NCBI RefSeq assembly: GCF_003864335.1
Contig: NZ_BEXA01000004.1
Location: 62,001-126,000 of the forward strand
DNA from: Lentilactobacillus kosonis
GTDB lineage: Bacteria; Bacillota; Bacilli; Lactobacillales; Lactobacillaceae
Length of the DNA stretch: 64,000 nt
Direction: 5' to 3'
Shown here: one piece after another, positions 12,458-21,003 of the stretch
Layout of the letters: every line of letters begins with the position of its first letter
Numbering within the stretch: the stretch's first letter is position 1
Position numbers and translations under genes: made by a program
The notes under the pieces: model-generated
The model's database searches: none
Seen by the model: the letters and a program-made list of their open reading frames with translations, nothing else
What the model was told of the DNA's origin: nothing

Positions 12458-12787
12458 ATGGCAAGTAATTCAGATACAATTTTTCACGTATTAAATTATA
12501 TTAAAAATCATCCTCAACAAGTCATTATTGATAATGATCAGTACAAGAATGCTGTTTCATTATACTTAGATGATACAGTTAAAGTTGGTAATCCTGAAAT
12601 ATATTTTCCGAATCAAGATTTAGCCATCAATCGGATGACAGAAGACTTCATCGCTAAAAACGGCGACCTTCTTGATTACTTTCACGGTCAAACCAAAGTA
12701 TCCGACGAAAACTACCACGATTTGTGGGTTACAAGTAGTCACCTAGTTAAACAACGACGTTACTTAGTCGACCTATCATTTGAATAA
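12458..12787 (+). CDS. small cytosolic protein of unknown function
   Basis: I do not recognise this 109-residue protein. It is soluble, mixed alpha/beta in composition and acidic, with no membrane segment or signal peptide. An excellent GGAGGG site precedes the ATG. It is followed after 20 bases by a two-TM protein gene and then by a secreted metzincin gene, all on the plus strand, so the three may be co-transcribed. Confidence 0.75.
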   Translation: MASNSDTIFHVLNYIKNHPQQVIIDNDQYKNAVSLYLDDTVKVGNPEIYFPNQDLAINRMTEDFIAKNGDLLDYFHGQTKVSDENYHDLWVTSSHLVKQRRYLVDLSFE

Positions 12788-12807
12788 ACGAAACGGGGCT
12801 TAATATT

Positions 12808-13395
12808 ATGGGAGTTCAATTACTAGATATAATCACTAAATTAGCATCGTACGCGATGGTGATTTGCTTTGGCCTATTCGCATACTACAGAATAACAAAT
12901 AAGCAGACTAACGTTCATTACGGTAGATATGCCCTAGTATCATTGTTAATCATGATTGTCTTTGGCACCGCATTTTTCTTAACTCCGCAAGGACAACGTA
13001 TAATTAAAACCGGGAATACTTCTGATACGGTGTTATCCGGACCGGCCAAAAAGAAAAAGGTAATTAAAAATCCTTTGACTGCCGCCACTAAAACTTACCA
13101 CGACACAAACAATCTTATCTTTAAACATCCTACTAAAGTGGTGCTTACTGGTAACAATCTCAAGATAAACGTGGCCGATTCAAGAGACACCCAAGAATCA
13201 TTGAAATTGGCATCTGCTGAAGTCCTAATGGCTCTCAGACAGGCTAATTTAAAACAGATCAGTACCATTCAAATTAATTACCGTCCTTTAAATAGTAGGC
13301 AGCCTAGACTAAAGTATCAGATTAGTACTCACCAACTTATAAATTCATTACCCCAAAAAATCACCATTACCGATTTAACTTCCTACGTTGTTTAA
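12808..13395 (+). CDS. membrane-anchored protein of unknown function
   Basis: A 195-residue protein with two membrane helices (about 10-28 and 43-60), a Lys-rich linker and a C-terminal extracytoplasmic or cytosolic domain of about 110 residues without recognisable motifs. ACGGGG precedes the ATG. It lies between a small cytosolic protein gene and the secreted metalloprotease gene. The soluble domain could serve as a partner of the protease, but that is only inferred from position. Confidence 0.75.
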   Translation: MGVQLLDIITKLASYAMVICFGLFAYYRITNKQTNVHYGRYALVSLLIMIVFGTAFFLTPQGQRIIKTGNTSDTVLSGPAKKKKVIKNPLTAATKTYHDTNNLIFKHPTKVVLTGNNLKINVADSRDTQESLKLASAEVLMALRQANLKQISTIQINYRPLNSRQPRLKYQISTHQLINSLPQKITITDLTSYVV

Positions 13396-13534
13396 CGTAA
13401 TTGCTACATATGATCAATCTTATCTCTACTGTTCAAATGGTCACCATCTTTATGAGTCGCCTGATAGATTATCAGAAAATCATTTAAATCTGCTTCAGGC
13501 AACCCCAATAATTATTATTTTGGAGGTACGCACG

Positions 13535-14884
13535 ATGACAAAATTCAAAAAAACTGTTTCGTTCTTACTGGTTACTCTCGCAGCTATTTCGGGGACAGCC
13601 ACCTATCAAATAATTACTGGAAATCCAGGACATGCAAGTAAAAAAATCAAGATAATCGCTAAAAAAACTTTGGCATCGGCTAAATACCGCATCAACTCCA
13701 ACAAAGCAAAAAAAGCTTATGCTTACACTTCAAATTTAAACCGTCATGTATTTAAATTAAGTAATTATCAGAAAACGACCTTTAATGTGAATAAACAACA
13801 AACCGTGTCTATTAATGGCAAAAAGCGAGTTTATTTTTATGTTAAAAGCACAGGGTTAAAGAAAAATATCTCCGGGTGGGTCTGGCACAAATATCTCACC
13901 AAACAACCCACTAAAGTAACCTCGAAAAAGAGTCTTGAACAGTTAATCAAAGCTACCACTGACTTACAACCATCTGCAAGTGTCCTATCCTTGTCATCAA
14001 CTGTTTATAATAAGTATCAATCTACTTTTAACAAAGAGTACAACGTGGGAGATTATGCTAGTGATGGAGTTTTCAAGAATCATACGGCAAGCGTTTACGT
14101 TGCAGACTCTTCATTAATGCAACCAGTTGCAATGGCCATTGCTAAATGGAACTCAGCTCTTGGTAAACAAGTATTTACAATGGGAACTCAAAACAACCAT
14201 ACGATTACTGTGAAATCAACTGATGGTGACCCTGTTGATTGGGATGGCTATTTCGTTAATAATACGATTTCTATTAATAATCAAAGATTCAATGATTCAT
14301 CTTATGCAACTGATAACCTAAGCCTGCCTTCGGAACTCAATCAACAAGTTGAAACCTTGACGAACCAAGCTAGTAGTCTACTTGATAAAACCAATGATAA
14401 ACTTAATGATCTTAAATCGACGTTTGAATCTGATTATGACAGCTTAGCTACTGTTTACAATTTATCTAGTTCTTCGCAACAAACCATAATAAAAAAGGAA
14501 TTAACTACGCTCCAAAACAAATATAATAACAACGTTACCTTGGTCAAACAAAATTATGAAGATCAGTTAGCAAAGATTAAAGATAAAATTGCAGCGGTGT
14601 ACAGCGATAATCAAGATATAATTAAAAAACTTTCTCGCACTAATTACTGGATTACTGTAGTCGCTCACGAATTGGGCCATACTTTAGGTTTATATCACAC
14701 GCCTTATCTAGATGATGTCATGTATTCTAGTACTTCAAATGAGGCCGATACTAGAACCGCTCCAATTAAATATACTTGGAATAAACCCAAGGACTTCTCG
14801 GTCACTTCCGCGATTGCATCAGCAATTATTTCCAAACGAGATATTAATCGAGCCAAATTAACCATGCAATTAGGTTACTGGTAA
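13535..14884 (+). CDS. secreted zinc metalloprotease, matrixin-like (metzincin) with coiled-coil insert
   Basis: Predicted exported peptidase. The ATG at 13535 follows GGAGG; the frame is open 49 codons further upstream but those have no initiation signal. Residues 1-35 are a signal peptide. Residues about 55-130 form a surface-type SH3-like domain ending in SGWVWHKYLT, shared with the protein at 24134. The catalytic motif HELGHTLGLYH starts at His378 and fits HExxHxxGxxH, followed by a Met-turn (DVMY). Between the expected strand (ISINNQRF) and the active helix lies about 110 residues of charged coiled coil, unusual for matrixins. Substrate unknown. Confidence 0.85.
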   Translation: MTKFKKTVSFLLVTLAAISGTATYQIITGNPGHASKKIKIIAKKTLASAKYRINSNKAKKAYAYTSNLNRHVFKLSNYQKTTFNVNKQQTVSINGKKRVYFYVKSTGLKKNISGWVWHKYLTKQPTKVTSKKSLEQLIKATTDLQPSASVLSLSSTVYNKYQSTFNKEYNVGDYASDGVFKNHTASVYVADSSLMQPVAMAIAKWNSALGKQVFTMGTQNNHTITVKSTDGDPVDWDGYFVNNTISINNQRFNDSSYATDNLSLPSELNQQVETLTNQASSLLDKTNDKLNDLKSTFESDYDSLATVYNLSSSSQQTIIKKELTTLQNKYNNNVTLVKQNYEDQLAKIKDKIAAVYSDNQDIIKKLSRTNYWITVVAHELGHTLGLYHTPYLDDVMYSSTSNEADTRTAPIKYTWNKPKDFSVTSAIASAIISKRDINRAKLTMQLGYW

Positions 14885-14888
14885 CAAA

Positions 14889-14927
14889 ACAAGCGAGCCA
14901 ACAATTATGTTGGCTCGCTTGTTTAAT
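14889..14927. terminator. bidirectional terminator
   Basis: ACAAGCGAGCCAAC (14889-14902) pairs with GTTGGCTCGCTTGT (14909-14922) around a six-base loop, followed by TTTAAT. It ends the metzincin gene and may also serve the convergent esterase gene. Confidence 0.85.
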
Positions 14928-14982
14928 AACTCCAAGATAGAATAGAAAATTTTATCAAAGCAGTTTTTACATAAGCATTAAA

Positions 14983-15780
14983 TCACATTGTTTGACGTAA
15001 GAATAAGATAGTGTCGTCATAAACATCATCTAAATATCCCTTAGCGTGACGCGAACCAGTTAAGAAACGGGTTCTCACTGGTATGTTGTGTTCAATTAAC
15101 GTCTGCTCAAGTTGAATGACACCAGTAGTTGGCACAAACTCATTCATTGAATTAGCTAGATACATTGGTCCTGTCTTGTCTGTAACTCGATGATAAGGGG
15201 TTGCAGGCTCAAATTCAGCTTCATTGCCGTCGAAATAATTTACGACGAACCACTTATAAAATGCATCATTAGCACCTGTCTGATTAATTTCGGCACTTGC
15301 AGTACTGTTGAACGTATTATTTGTATCACCAGGTTGAGGAACAACATCCTGGTGTTTTGCTAACCAATCATCAATATCTAAAATTCCTGACAATGATACG
15401 ATGGGAATACCATACTTAATCCCCATTTCAACTGACATATTACCACCAGCAGATGAACCAACCACTCCAATATGATCATGATCAAACGGATAATCGGAAT
15501 CTTTCAACCACTCATACAGATTGTCCATATCTTCAAGTGGTGCTGGGTAATAAGCAGCCGGCGTGAAGCGGTAATTAGGAACGACTACAAAGTACCCCTC
15601 TTTAGCAAGCCGCTCACCCCAGTCAGCATCCTTACTCTTATCGCCACGGAACCATCCACCACCATGAATATCAATAATGGCACCAGAATAAGACTTCAAA
15701 TCTGTATCGTAGTAGATATCCGTTTTTAAGTCTTTATCTGAATTGTAAACAATATCTAATTCACTTTTAATTGCTGTCAT
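14983..15780 (-). CDS. alpha/beta hydrolase, BD-FAE/HSL-like esterase
   Basis: Carboxylesterase of the hormone-sensitive lipase type. The oxyanion motif HGGGW is near residue 43, the nucleophile serine sits in GSSAGGN near residue 110, and the C-terminal region holds the Asp/His part (GSRHAKGYLDD). 265 residues, cytosolic. The ATG at 15780 has AAAGGGGGTT upstream, which decides against the TTG three codons earlier. Substrate cannot be told from sequence. Confidence 0.88.
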   Translation of the reverse strand: MTAIKSELDIVYNSDKDLKTDIYYDTDLKSYSGAIIDIHGGGWFRGDKSKDADWGERLAKEGYFVVVPNYRFTPAAYYPAPLEDMDNLYEWLKDSDYPFDHDHIGVVGSSAGGNMSVEMGIKYGIPIVSLSGILDIDDWLAKHQDVVPQPGDTNNTFNSTASAEINQTGANDAFYKWFVVNYFDGNEAEFEPATPYHRVTDKTGPMYLANSMNEFVPTTGVIQLEQTLIEHNIPVRTRFLTGSRHAKGYLDDVYDDTILFLRQTM

Positions 15781-15985
15781 ATTGTACAACCCCCTTTATT
15801 AATACAATAATTATAAGGCGGTTATTCCAGCAATGAAAGCATTTAGACTTGTTTACCAAACAATTGAAAAACATGTTCAACCATAACTTGCGACATACAA
15901 AAACATAGCAAATAAAAATAATTTAGAAAAATAAAATAATATACAGAATGAAAAACTTCTCTATATAGTCTTATGTAAATAATAA

Positions 15986-16029
15986 AAAAGACATTATCAA
16001 GTCAACAATGACTAATGATAATGTCTTTT
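15986..16029 (-). terminator. terminator of tRNA-Gln
   Basis: AAAAGACATTATCA (15986-15999) pairs with TGATAATGTCTTTT (16016-16029), giving a 14-bp stem with a T-rich 3' side on the minus strand, six bases after the tRNA. Confidence 0.85.
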
Positions 16030-16034
16030 ATCAA

Positions 16035-16107
16035 TTGGGTATACTGGGCTCGAACCAGTAAATTACGGATTCAGAGTCCGCTGCCTTACCAATTTGGCGA
16101 ATACCCA
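16035..16107 (-). tRNA. tRNA-Gln, anticodon CTG
   Basis: Full cloverleaf on the minus strand: acceptor TGGGTAT/ATACCCA, D arm GCC/GGC, anticodon arm GCGGA-CTCTGAA-TCCGT with anticodon CTG, T arm ACTGG-TTCGAGC-CCAGT. U1-A72 is a usual feature of tRNA-Gln. CCA is not encoded. It decodes CAG only, and is the less common isoacceptor; a TTG tRNA would be expected elsewhere in the genome. Confidence 0.93.
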
Positions 16108-16127
16108 ATAAATTATTAACACATAAT

Positions 16128-16156
16128 ATAATATCGATATTTAAATAGTTTGTCAA
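16128..16156 (-). promoter_or_regulatory. sigma-A promoter of tRNA-Gln
   Basis: On the minus strand TTGACA (16151-16156), a 17-base spacer and TATTAT (16128-16133), placing the start about 15 bases before the tRNA. Near-consensus, as expected for a stable RNA gene. Confidence 0.85.
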
Positions 16157-16178
16157 ATCAAAATATGACCGAGAAAAC

Positions 16179-16207
16179 TTGACAAGCCAGCGTTAATGCG
16201 ATAAATT
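16179..16207 (+). promoter_or_regulatory. sigma-A promoter of tRNA-Glu
   Basis: TTGACA (16179-16184), a 17-base spacer and TAAATT (16202-16207). It lies back to back with the tRNA-Gln promoter, the two -35 boxes being 22 bases apart. Confidence 0.75.
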
Positions 16208-16236
16208 ATTATAGTAAGTTTGAGATTGGTTATCAT

Positions 16237-16310
16237 TGCCCGCTGGTCAAACTGGTTTAAGACGTCGCCCTCTCAAGGCGGAGTTACGGGTTCGAGCCCC
16301 GTGCGGGTGA
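16237..16310 (+). tRNA. tRNA-Glu, anticodon CTC
   Basis: Cloverleaf: acceptor TGCCCGC/GCGGGTG, D arm GTC/GAC, anticodon arm TCGCC-CTCTCAA-GGCGG with anticodon CTC, T arm ACGGG-TTCGAGC-CCCGT, discriminator A. It resembles the usual tRNA-Glu(TTC) of lactobacilli (GGCCCGT at the 5' end). The first two acceptor pairs are wobble pairs (U1-G72, G2-U71), which is odd. CCA is not encoded. Decodes GAG only. Confidence 0.88.
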
Positions 16311-16326
16311 TACTAGATAAATAAGT

Positions 16327-16367
16327 GGTCCGAAAGAGTTGGTAAAACAGCTGTTTCGGACCTTTTT
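16327..16367 (+). terminator. terminator of tRNA-Glu
   Basis: GGTCCGAAA (16327-16335) and TTTCGGACC (16354-16362) form a stem followed by five T. Confidence 0.88.
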
Positions 16368-16572
16368 ATTTCCTCTAATGAAAGATAAATGTACTTAAAA
16401 TAATGGCTAAAAAATACCAACCATGCTCTAAATATTTCAGAAATTTAAGTTTATTCACAACAATCATCCCCTTAGTTACTGACATCTACTATCAAGCATT
16501 TAGATTACGCTTATATAATAAGTTGTCTATAATTGATTAATGTCAAAACCTTTACCCAAGACTATTTTTTAC
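16368..16572. other. intergenic stretch without recognisable features
   Basis: AT-rich DNA between the tRNA-Glu terminator and the pgi terminator. I see no start codon with a ribosome-binding site, no tRNA and no repeat in it. Confidence 0.6.
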
Positions 16573-16610
16573 AAAAAAGTCCCGCAACCAACTAGTTGCG
16601 GGACTTTTTC
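16573..16610 (-). terminator. terminator of pgi operon
   Basis: AGTCCCGCAAC (16578-16588) pairs with GTTGCGGGACT (16595-16605) around a six-base loop; T run on the minus-strand 3' side. Confidence 0.9.
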
Positions 16611-16618
16611 TATTTATC

Positions 16619-17953
16619 TTAAAGGCGCTTGTTTAATTCATCACCAATTTCTTCAAAACCTGGTTTACCCAGTAAACCAAACATATTCGTCTTATATGCT
16701 TCAACTCCTGGTTGGTTAAATGGATTAATCCCATTCAAGTAACCTGAAATTGCAATACCAATTTCGAAGAAGTAGATAAGATATCCAAGTGAATATTCAT
16801 TAAGTTCCGGCATGTGAACGGTCATAACTGGCACTCCACCATCAGTGTGAGCCAAGACAACCCCTTCATAAGCCTTAGTGTTAACCCAATCCATTGATTT
16901 ACCTTCAAGGTATCCTAGACCATCTAAGTCTTTATCAGCTGAAGGCACAATAATGTCTTCATTAGGCGTATCCAACTTAACCACTGTTTCAAATAAGTTT
17001 CTTAAGCCTTCTTGGATGTATTGACCCAATGAATGTAAATCAGTCGTGAAGTTGGCTGAAGATGGGTAAATTCCTTTTTGGTCCTTACCTTCCGATTCAC
17101 CAGCCAATTGTTTCCACCACTCTGAGAACATTCTCAAGTTTGGTTCATAATTTTCCAATAATTCAGTCGTGTAACCCTTACGGTATAAGATATTTCTCAA
17201 AGCAGCATACTTGTATGCATCATTCTTAGTAACATCAGTTTCAGTCAACTCATTTGAGCATCCCGAGCGCCATGCATCAAGTCATCAATATTACCACCAG
17301 ACACAGCGATTGGTAATAACCCAACTGGGCTCAATACTGAGTAACGACCACCAACACCGTCTAGGATGACAAATGATTCCCAACCGTTAACGTCAGCTTC
17401 ACGCTTCAATGCACCGCGCTTAGCGTCAGTTGTTACATAGATTCGACCGTTGGCTTCTTTTTCACCATACTTTTTGCATTAATTTTTCTTTGAATACTCT
17501 AAATGCAATTGCTGGTTCAGTCGTAGTTCCTGACTTAGAAATCACGTTAATTGAAAAGTCATCGTCCCCAACCAAGTCTAATAATTCACTCAAATACGAG
17601 GAACTCAATGAATTACCAGCAAAAATCACTTGAGTTTCGTCTGAGTTACGAGTGTAAAAATTGTTGTGTAGTACATCAATCGCCATTTGAGCGCCGAGAT
17701 ATGAGCCACCAATTCCAATTGTGATTAAATATTTTGAATCACTGCGAATTTTATCAGCCGCTTTTTGAATACGAGCAAATTCATCTTGATCATATTTAGT
17801 TGGTAATTCCAACCAATCACGATATTCACTACCTGCACCGTTTCCGTTTCTAAGTTGATCATCAGCGGCGTTTACCATCGCTTGCATCTCAGCTAATTCG
17901 TTTTCGTGAACAAACTTACTTAACTTGGAGCTATCTAACTTAATGTATGCCAT
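16619..17953 (-). CDS. pgi: glucose-6-phosphate isomerase (two frameshifts)
   Basis: Interconverts glucose-6-phosphate and fructose-6-phosphate. The sequence is readable in three frames: residues 1-162 (SxLGAQ phosphosugar region, [11 protein letters not shown]), a middle part ([13 protein letters not shown]), and a C-terminal part from TETDVTKND to the end ([18 protein letters not shown]). One extra A near 17472 and one missing A near 17264 explain the breaks, and the corrected protein is 444 residues, normal for Firmicutes. The start is only two bases after the corrected stop of the upstream histidine kinase. Confidence 0.93.
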
Positions 17954-17955
17954 CT

Positions 17956-19448
17956 CTACTTACCATCCTTATTATCGTTTGTCAGGTTCTCAGAATCCGA
18001 TTCATTATTACTATGACCTTCATCCGGAAAGACAATTACAAATGTGGTTCCTTCATTGAGCTTTGATTTTACCGAAATCTTACCACCATGTTGCTTAACT
18101 AATTGATGAACAATTGCAAGTCCTAATCCTGATTCGCCGTATTCACTACTACGACGAGAGGCGTCCGCTTTGTAGTAACGTTCAAAATATTTTTCTGTTG
18201 CTCTTCACTCATCCCAATGCCAGTATCAGATATTCGGATAATGGTTTCGTTAAAACCCCGTTCACCAACAATTTTGACGGTGCCGTTTTCCGTAAACTGT
18301 AAAGCATTATTAGTGATATTGATAATAATTTCAGAAAAACGGTCATAATCAGCGTAAATTGGCAACTCTTTAGGTGATTGTAAGATCAATTCATCACCAG
18401 CGCTCTCTGCCTTCTTACCTAATTGTTCAACCACGTTCGTAAGTAAATTATACGCATTAAAGTTCCGTCTATCCAGTTGAATTGAATTAGTTCTGATTTT
18501 TTCGTAGTCCAAATTATCATTAACTAATCTAATTAGTCGCTGAGTTTCACTATTCATCAATTCAAGACTCTTATCCCGTGATTCCGTTGGGATAACATCG
18601 TATCTAATTCCTTCAAGGATTCCCGAAATCGTGGTCAGTGGTGTCCGCATCTCATGCGCAGCATCGGCCAGAAATTCCTGTCTCCGTTCCTCTTGCCGTT
18701 CAATTTCTTGGTTAGCTTCTTGAAGTGATTCCGTCATATGATTGAAATCACTAATTAAGTGACCAATCTCGTCTTTACCATTGTCTGGAAGCCGAATAGC
18801 ATAATTACCATTAGCCACCTGATTAGCAGCGCTCCTTAACTTAGCAACGCGTCGATTCAAACGACTCGCGATGAAGAAACTCACGATAAGAGATATCACC
18901 ATAGCAATTCCCAGCCCAACTAATAGGTTCCGATTAATTCGATTAACATTAGAATTAACACTAGAAACAAACGATCCAGTAACAACTGCCGCGACCAATT
19001 TTTTCTTATAATAATATGGTTTAAGTACTTCGATCATTGCAGGTCTAGTTTGCCCATTAATCAACTTATTTGACCGACTGCTTATTTTGCGGACAATCTG
19101 CCCCTGCTTAAGATGACGCCAGTCATTTTTGGTGATGTTGGTTGAAATTCCATCATTTGGATATAATACTTGTTTTTTAGGATTAAACATCGTGAAATGC
19201 ACTGACTGATTATCAAGTAACGCTGCACTATTTTTTAAACTTTGGGTATTAAACGAAATGTTACCATTCTTTTTGTTATTCACGATTATTGACTGCTGAA
19301 TTAAACTATCAGAATAATTTTCCATTCGCTGCCAAGCACTATCGTACACAAACGACTTACTCATTCTTGAAAATGAAAATCCTAATAATAGAATCGTAAA
19401 TGTAATCACCATAAAGAAGGCTAGCATTTGTTGATAAATCATTTTCAT
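17956..19448 (-). CDS. sensor histidine kinase of an OmpR-type two-component system (frameshifted)
   Basis: Membrane sensor kinase: TM helices about 8-26 and 175-194 bracket an extracellular sensor domain of about 145 residues; a HAMP domain follows (195-250), then the phosphorylated His265 in [11 protein letters not shown] and an ATPase domain. The uninterrupted frame is lost at about 18195 after SEEQQKNI; adding one T continues with [13 protein letters not shown] and the G box [12 protein letters not shown] to a stop at 17956 (497 residues). Its start overlaps the regulator gene by four bases (ATGA). Signal unknown. Confidence 0.92.
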
Positions 19449-20179
19449 TTCTGATTATCCACTTCACTATCATCAAATTTGTAGCCAACTCCCCAAACCG
19501 TTTGGATAACTTGGGGACCAACCTTTTCGATTTTTTGGCGAAGCTTCTTAACGTGCGCATCAACTGTTCGTTCATCACCATAATACTCATAATCCCAAAC
19601 TAACTCTAAGAGCTGTTCTCGGGAGAATACCTGGCGCGGCTTTTGGCCAAGCGTTTTAAGTAATTCAAATTCTTTAGGTGTCAGATCTGGAATTAATTTA
19701 TCATCCAAATATGCCTCACGAGTTTTAACATTTAAACGGAAGTGTTTGGTTAATACCTGTTCATCGGCATCCTGATTATCACCATCTTTACCGTTGGCAT
19801 CATTGGCGGCATTTTGTGATCGCCGTTGAAGAGCCTTAATTCTAGCTACCAATGTAATTGGTGAAAAAGGCTTAGTAACATAATCATCAGCGCCCATTTC
19901 AAACCCTAAAACTTGATCACTATCTGAGTCACGTGCCGTCAACATGATAATTGGCACTGAATCTGATTGTTTACGGATTTCTTGGGCAACTTGCATGCCA
20001 TCCTTTTTGGGTAAATTCAAATCTAAGGTGATAATATCCCACCCTTGAGGATCTTTATTAAAAATGTCCATTGCCTCATCGCCATCATATGCGTATGAAA
20101 CATCCCATCCTTCTTTTTGGAAGAACATTGACATCATTTCTGATACTGATTTATTATCTTCGATCATCAGTAATTTCAT
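19445..20179 (-). CDS. OmpR/PhoB-family response regulator
   Basis: Partner of the downstream kinase. Receiver domain with Asp53 as phosphorylation site (LDLNLPKKDG) and the conserved Lys of VTKPF, then an acidic linker (about 125-145, rich in Asn and Asp), then a winged-helix DNA-binding domain with the RTVDAHVKKLRQKI recognition helix and GVGYKF end. 244 residues. It follows the pseudo-C39 gene by 11 bases. Confidence 0.94.
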   Translation of the reverse strand: MKLLMIEDNKSVSEMMSMFFQKEGWDVSYAYDGDEAMDIFNKDPQGWDIITLDLNLPKKDGMQVAQEIRKQSDSVPIIMLTARDSDSDQVLGFEMGADDYVTKPFSPITLVARIKALQRRSQNAANDANGKDGDNQDADEQVLTKHFRLNVKTREAYLDDKLIPDLTPKEFELLKTLGQKPRQVFSREQLLELVWDYEYYGDERTVDAHVKKLRQKIEKVGPQVIQTVWGVGYKFDDSEVDNQK

Positions 20180-20190
20180 TTAACTGCCTC

Positions 20191-20889
20191 CTAGTAACTA
20201 ATTGCATCAACCGTATTGTTATACAAATGTTTTTTTAAGTGGCCCGCTGAAATGGCTTCGAGTCTACCAGTCCACGGATCATTATAATAAATTGTATGCT
20301 TATTAAAGCCAACCAATAAAATGAAGCTGTTCTTCAGATTATTCATGCCTGCGACCCGGAGTAATACCGGTTTTCGCCGCATTAAATGCTTTTGAAGTTG
20401 TCGAAAATTAACTTTACGTAAATCCTTAATTGAATTGGTTTGGGAAATAATGAGTGATTTTAAATCTATCAAATCAGTCGATACATCATTCCACTGTTTC
20501 ACCGCTTCTAAAATCGTATCGGAATCAGGTGTTCCCTGAGCGCTTGTTAATAGCATCACTAATGCGGTTACTTGATTATCAACATCACTTTGAGTGGCTT
20601 GTATTAATGGCGCAATGGCTAAACGCCGATAGTTAGCTTTCACACTGCGTTTTAAAATCCATCCAGAAATGTTATCAATGGTAAATTTATACCAAGCACG
20701 TTTATTAAAAAAGCTAATTTCATCAATTAATAAATCCTGCCCAATCAGATTATCTGGAAAACTGACTTTACGATTGCTTTTATCAGTAGCATCATCTAGA
20801 TCCTTGATGTACCAGTAATCACCCGCAACCGGCTTTAAGCGAACATAAAATGGATTAGGTCGCTCATTTGCAATTGAGATTTTTCTCAT
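20191..20889 (-). CDS. C39-type peptidase-like protein lacking catalytic residues
   Basis: 232 residues, no signal peptide visible. Residues about 1-85 resemble an SH3-like domain (WYKFTIDNISGWILKRSV). The rest aligns by eye with the peptidase C39-like domain of lactobacilli: the region that is usually GCEITA..MML reads DNQVTALVMLL, so the nucleophile Cys is Asn, and the usual His before GY(D) is Ser in KNSFILLVGF, while NDPW is kept. The protein contains no cysteine at all. It precedes the response regulator by 11 bases, so it may act with that system. ATG at 20889 follows GAGGTG. Confidence 0.75.
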   Translation of the reverse strand: MRKISIANERPNPFYVRLKPVAGDYWYIKDLDDATDKSNRKVSFPDNLIGQDLLIDEISFFNKRAWYKFTIDNISGWILKRSVKANYRRLAIAPLIQATQSDVDNQVTALVMLLTSAQGTPDSDTILEAVKQWNDVSTDLIDLKSLIISQTNSIKDLRKVNFRQLQKHLMRRKPVLLRVAGMNNLKNSFILLVGFNKHTIYYNDPWTGRLEAISAGHLKKHLYNNTVDAISY

Positions 20890-21003
20890 TATCTTCACCT
20901 CATGTATATTCTATTTTACCAATAAACGACTTAACTTGCTTGAAAAGTCCAAAGATTGTTATGATAAAGTTATATCAATCAATTATGTAAGGTGGTAAAT
21001 TTC

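Noticed and set aside
16368-16572. A further tRNA or small RNA after tRNA-Glu
   Set aside because: No cloverleaf, T arm or terminator pair could be drawn in this stretch.
17248-17462. Separate short genes for the parts of pgi
   Set aside because: All three frames align consecutively to one glucose-6-phosphate isomerase; not a split gene.
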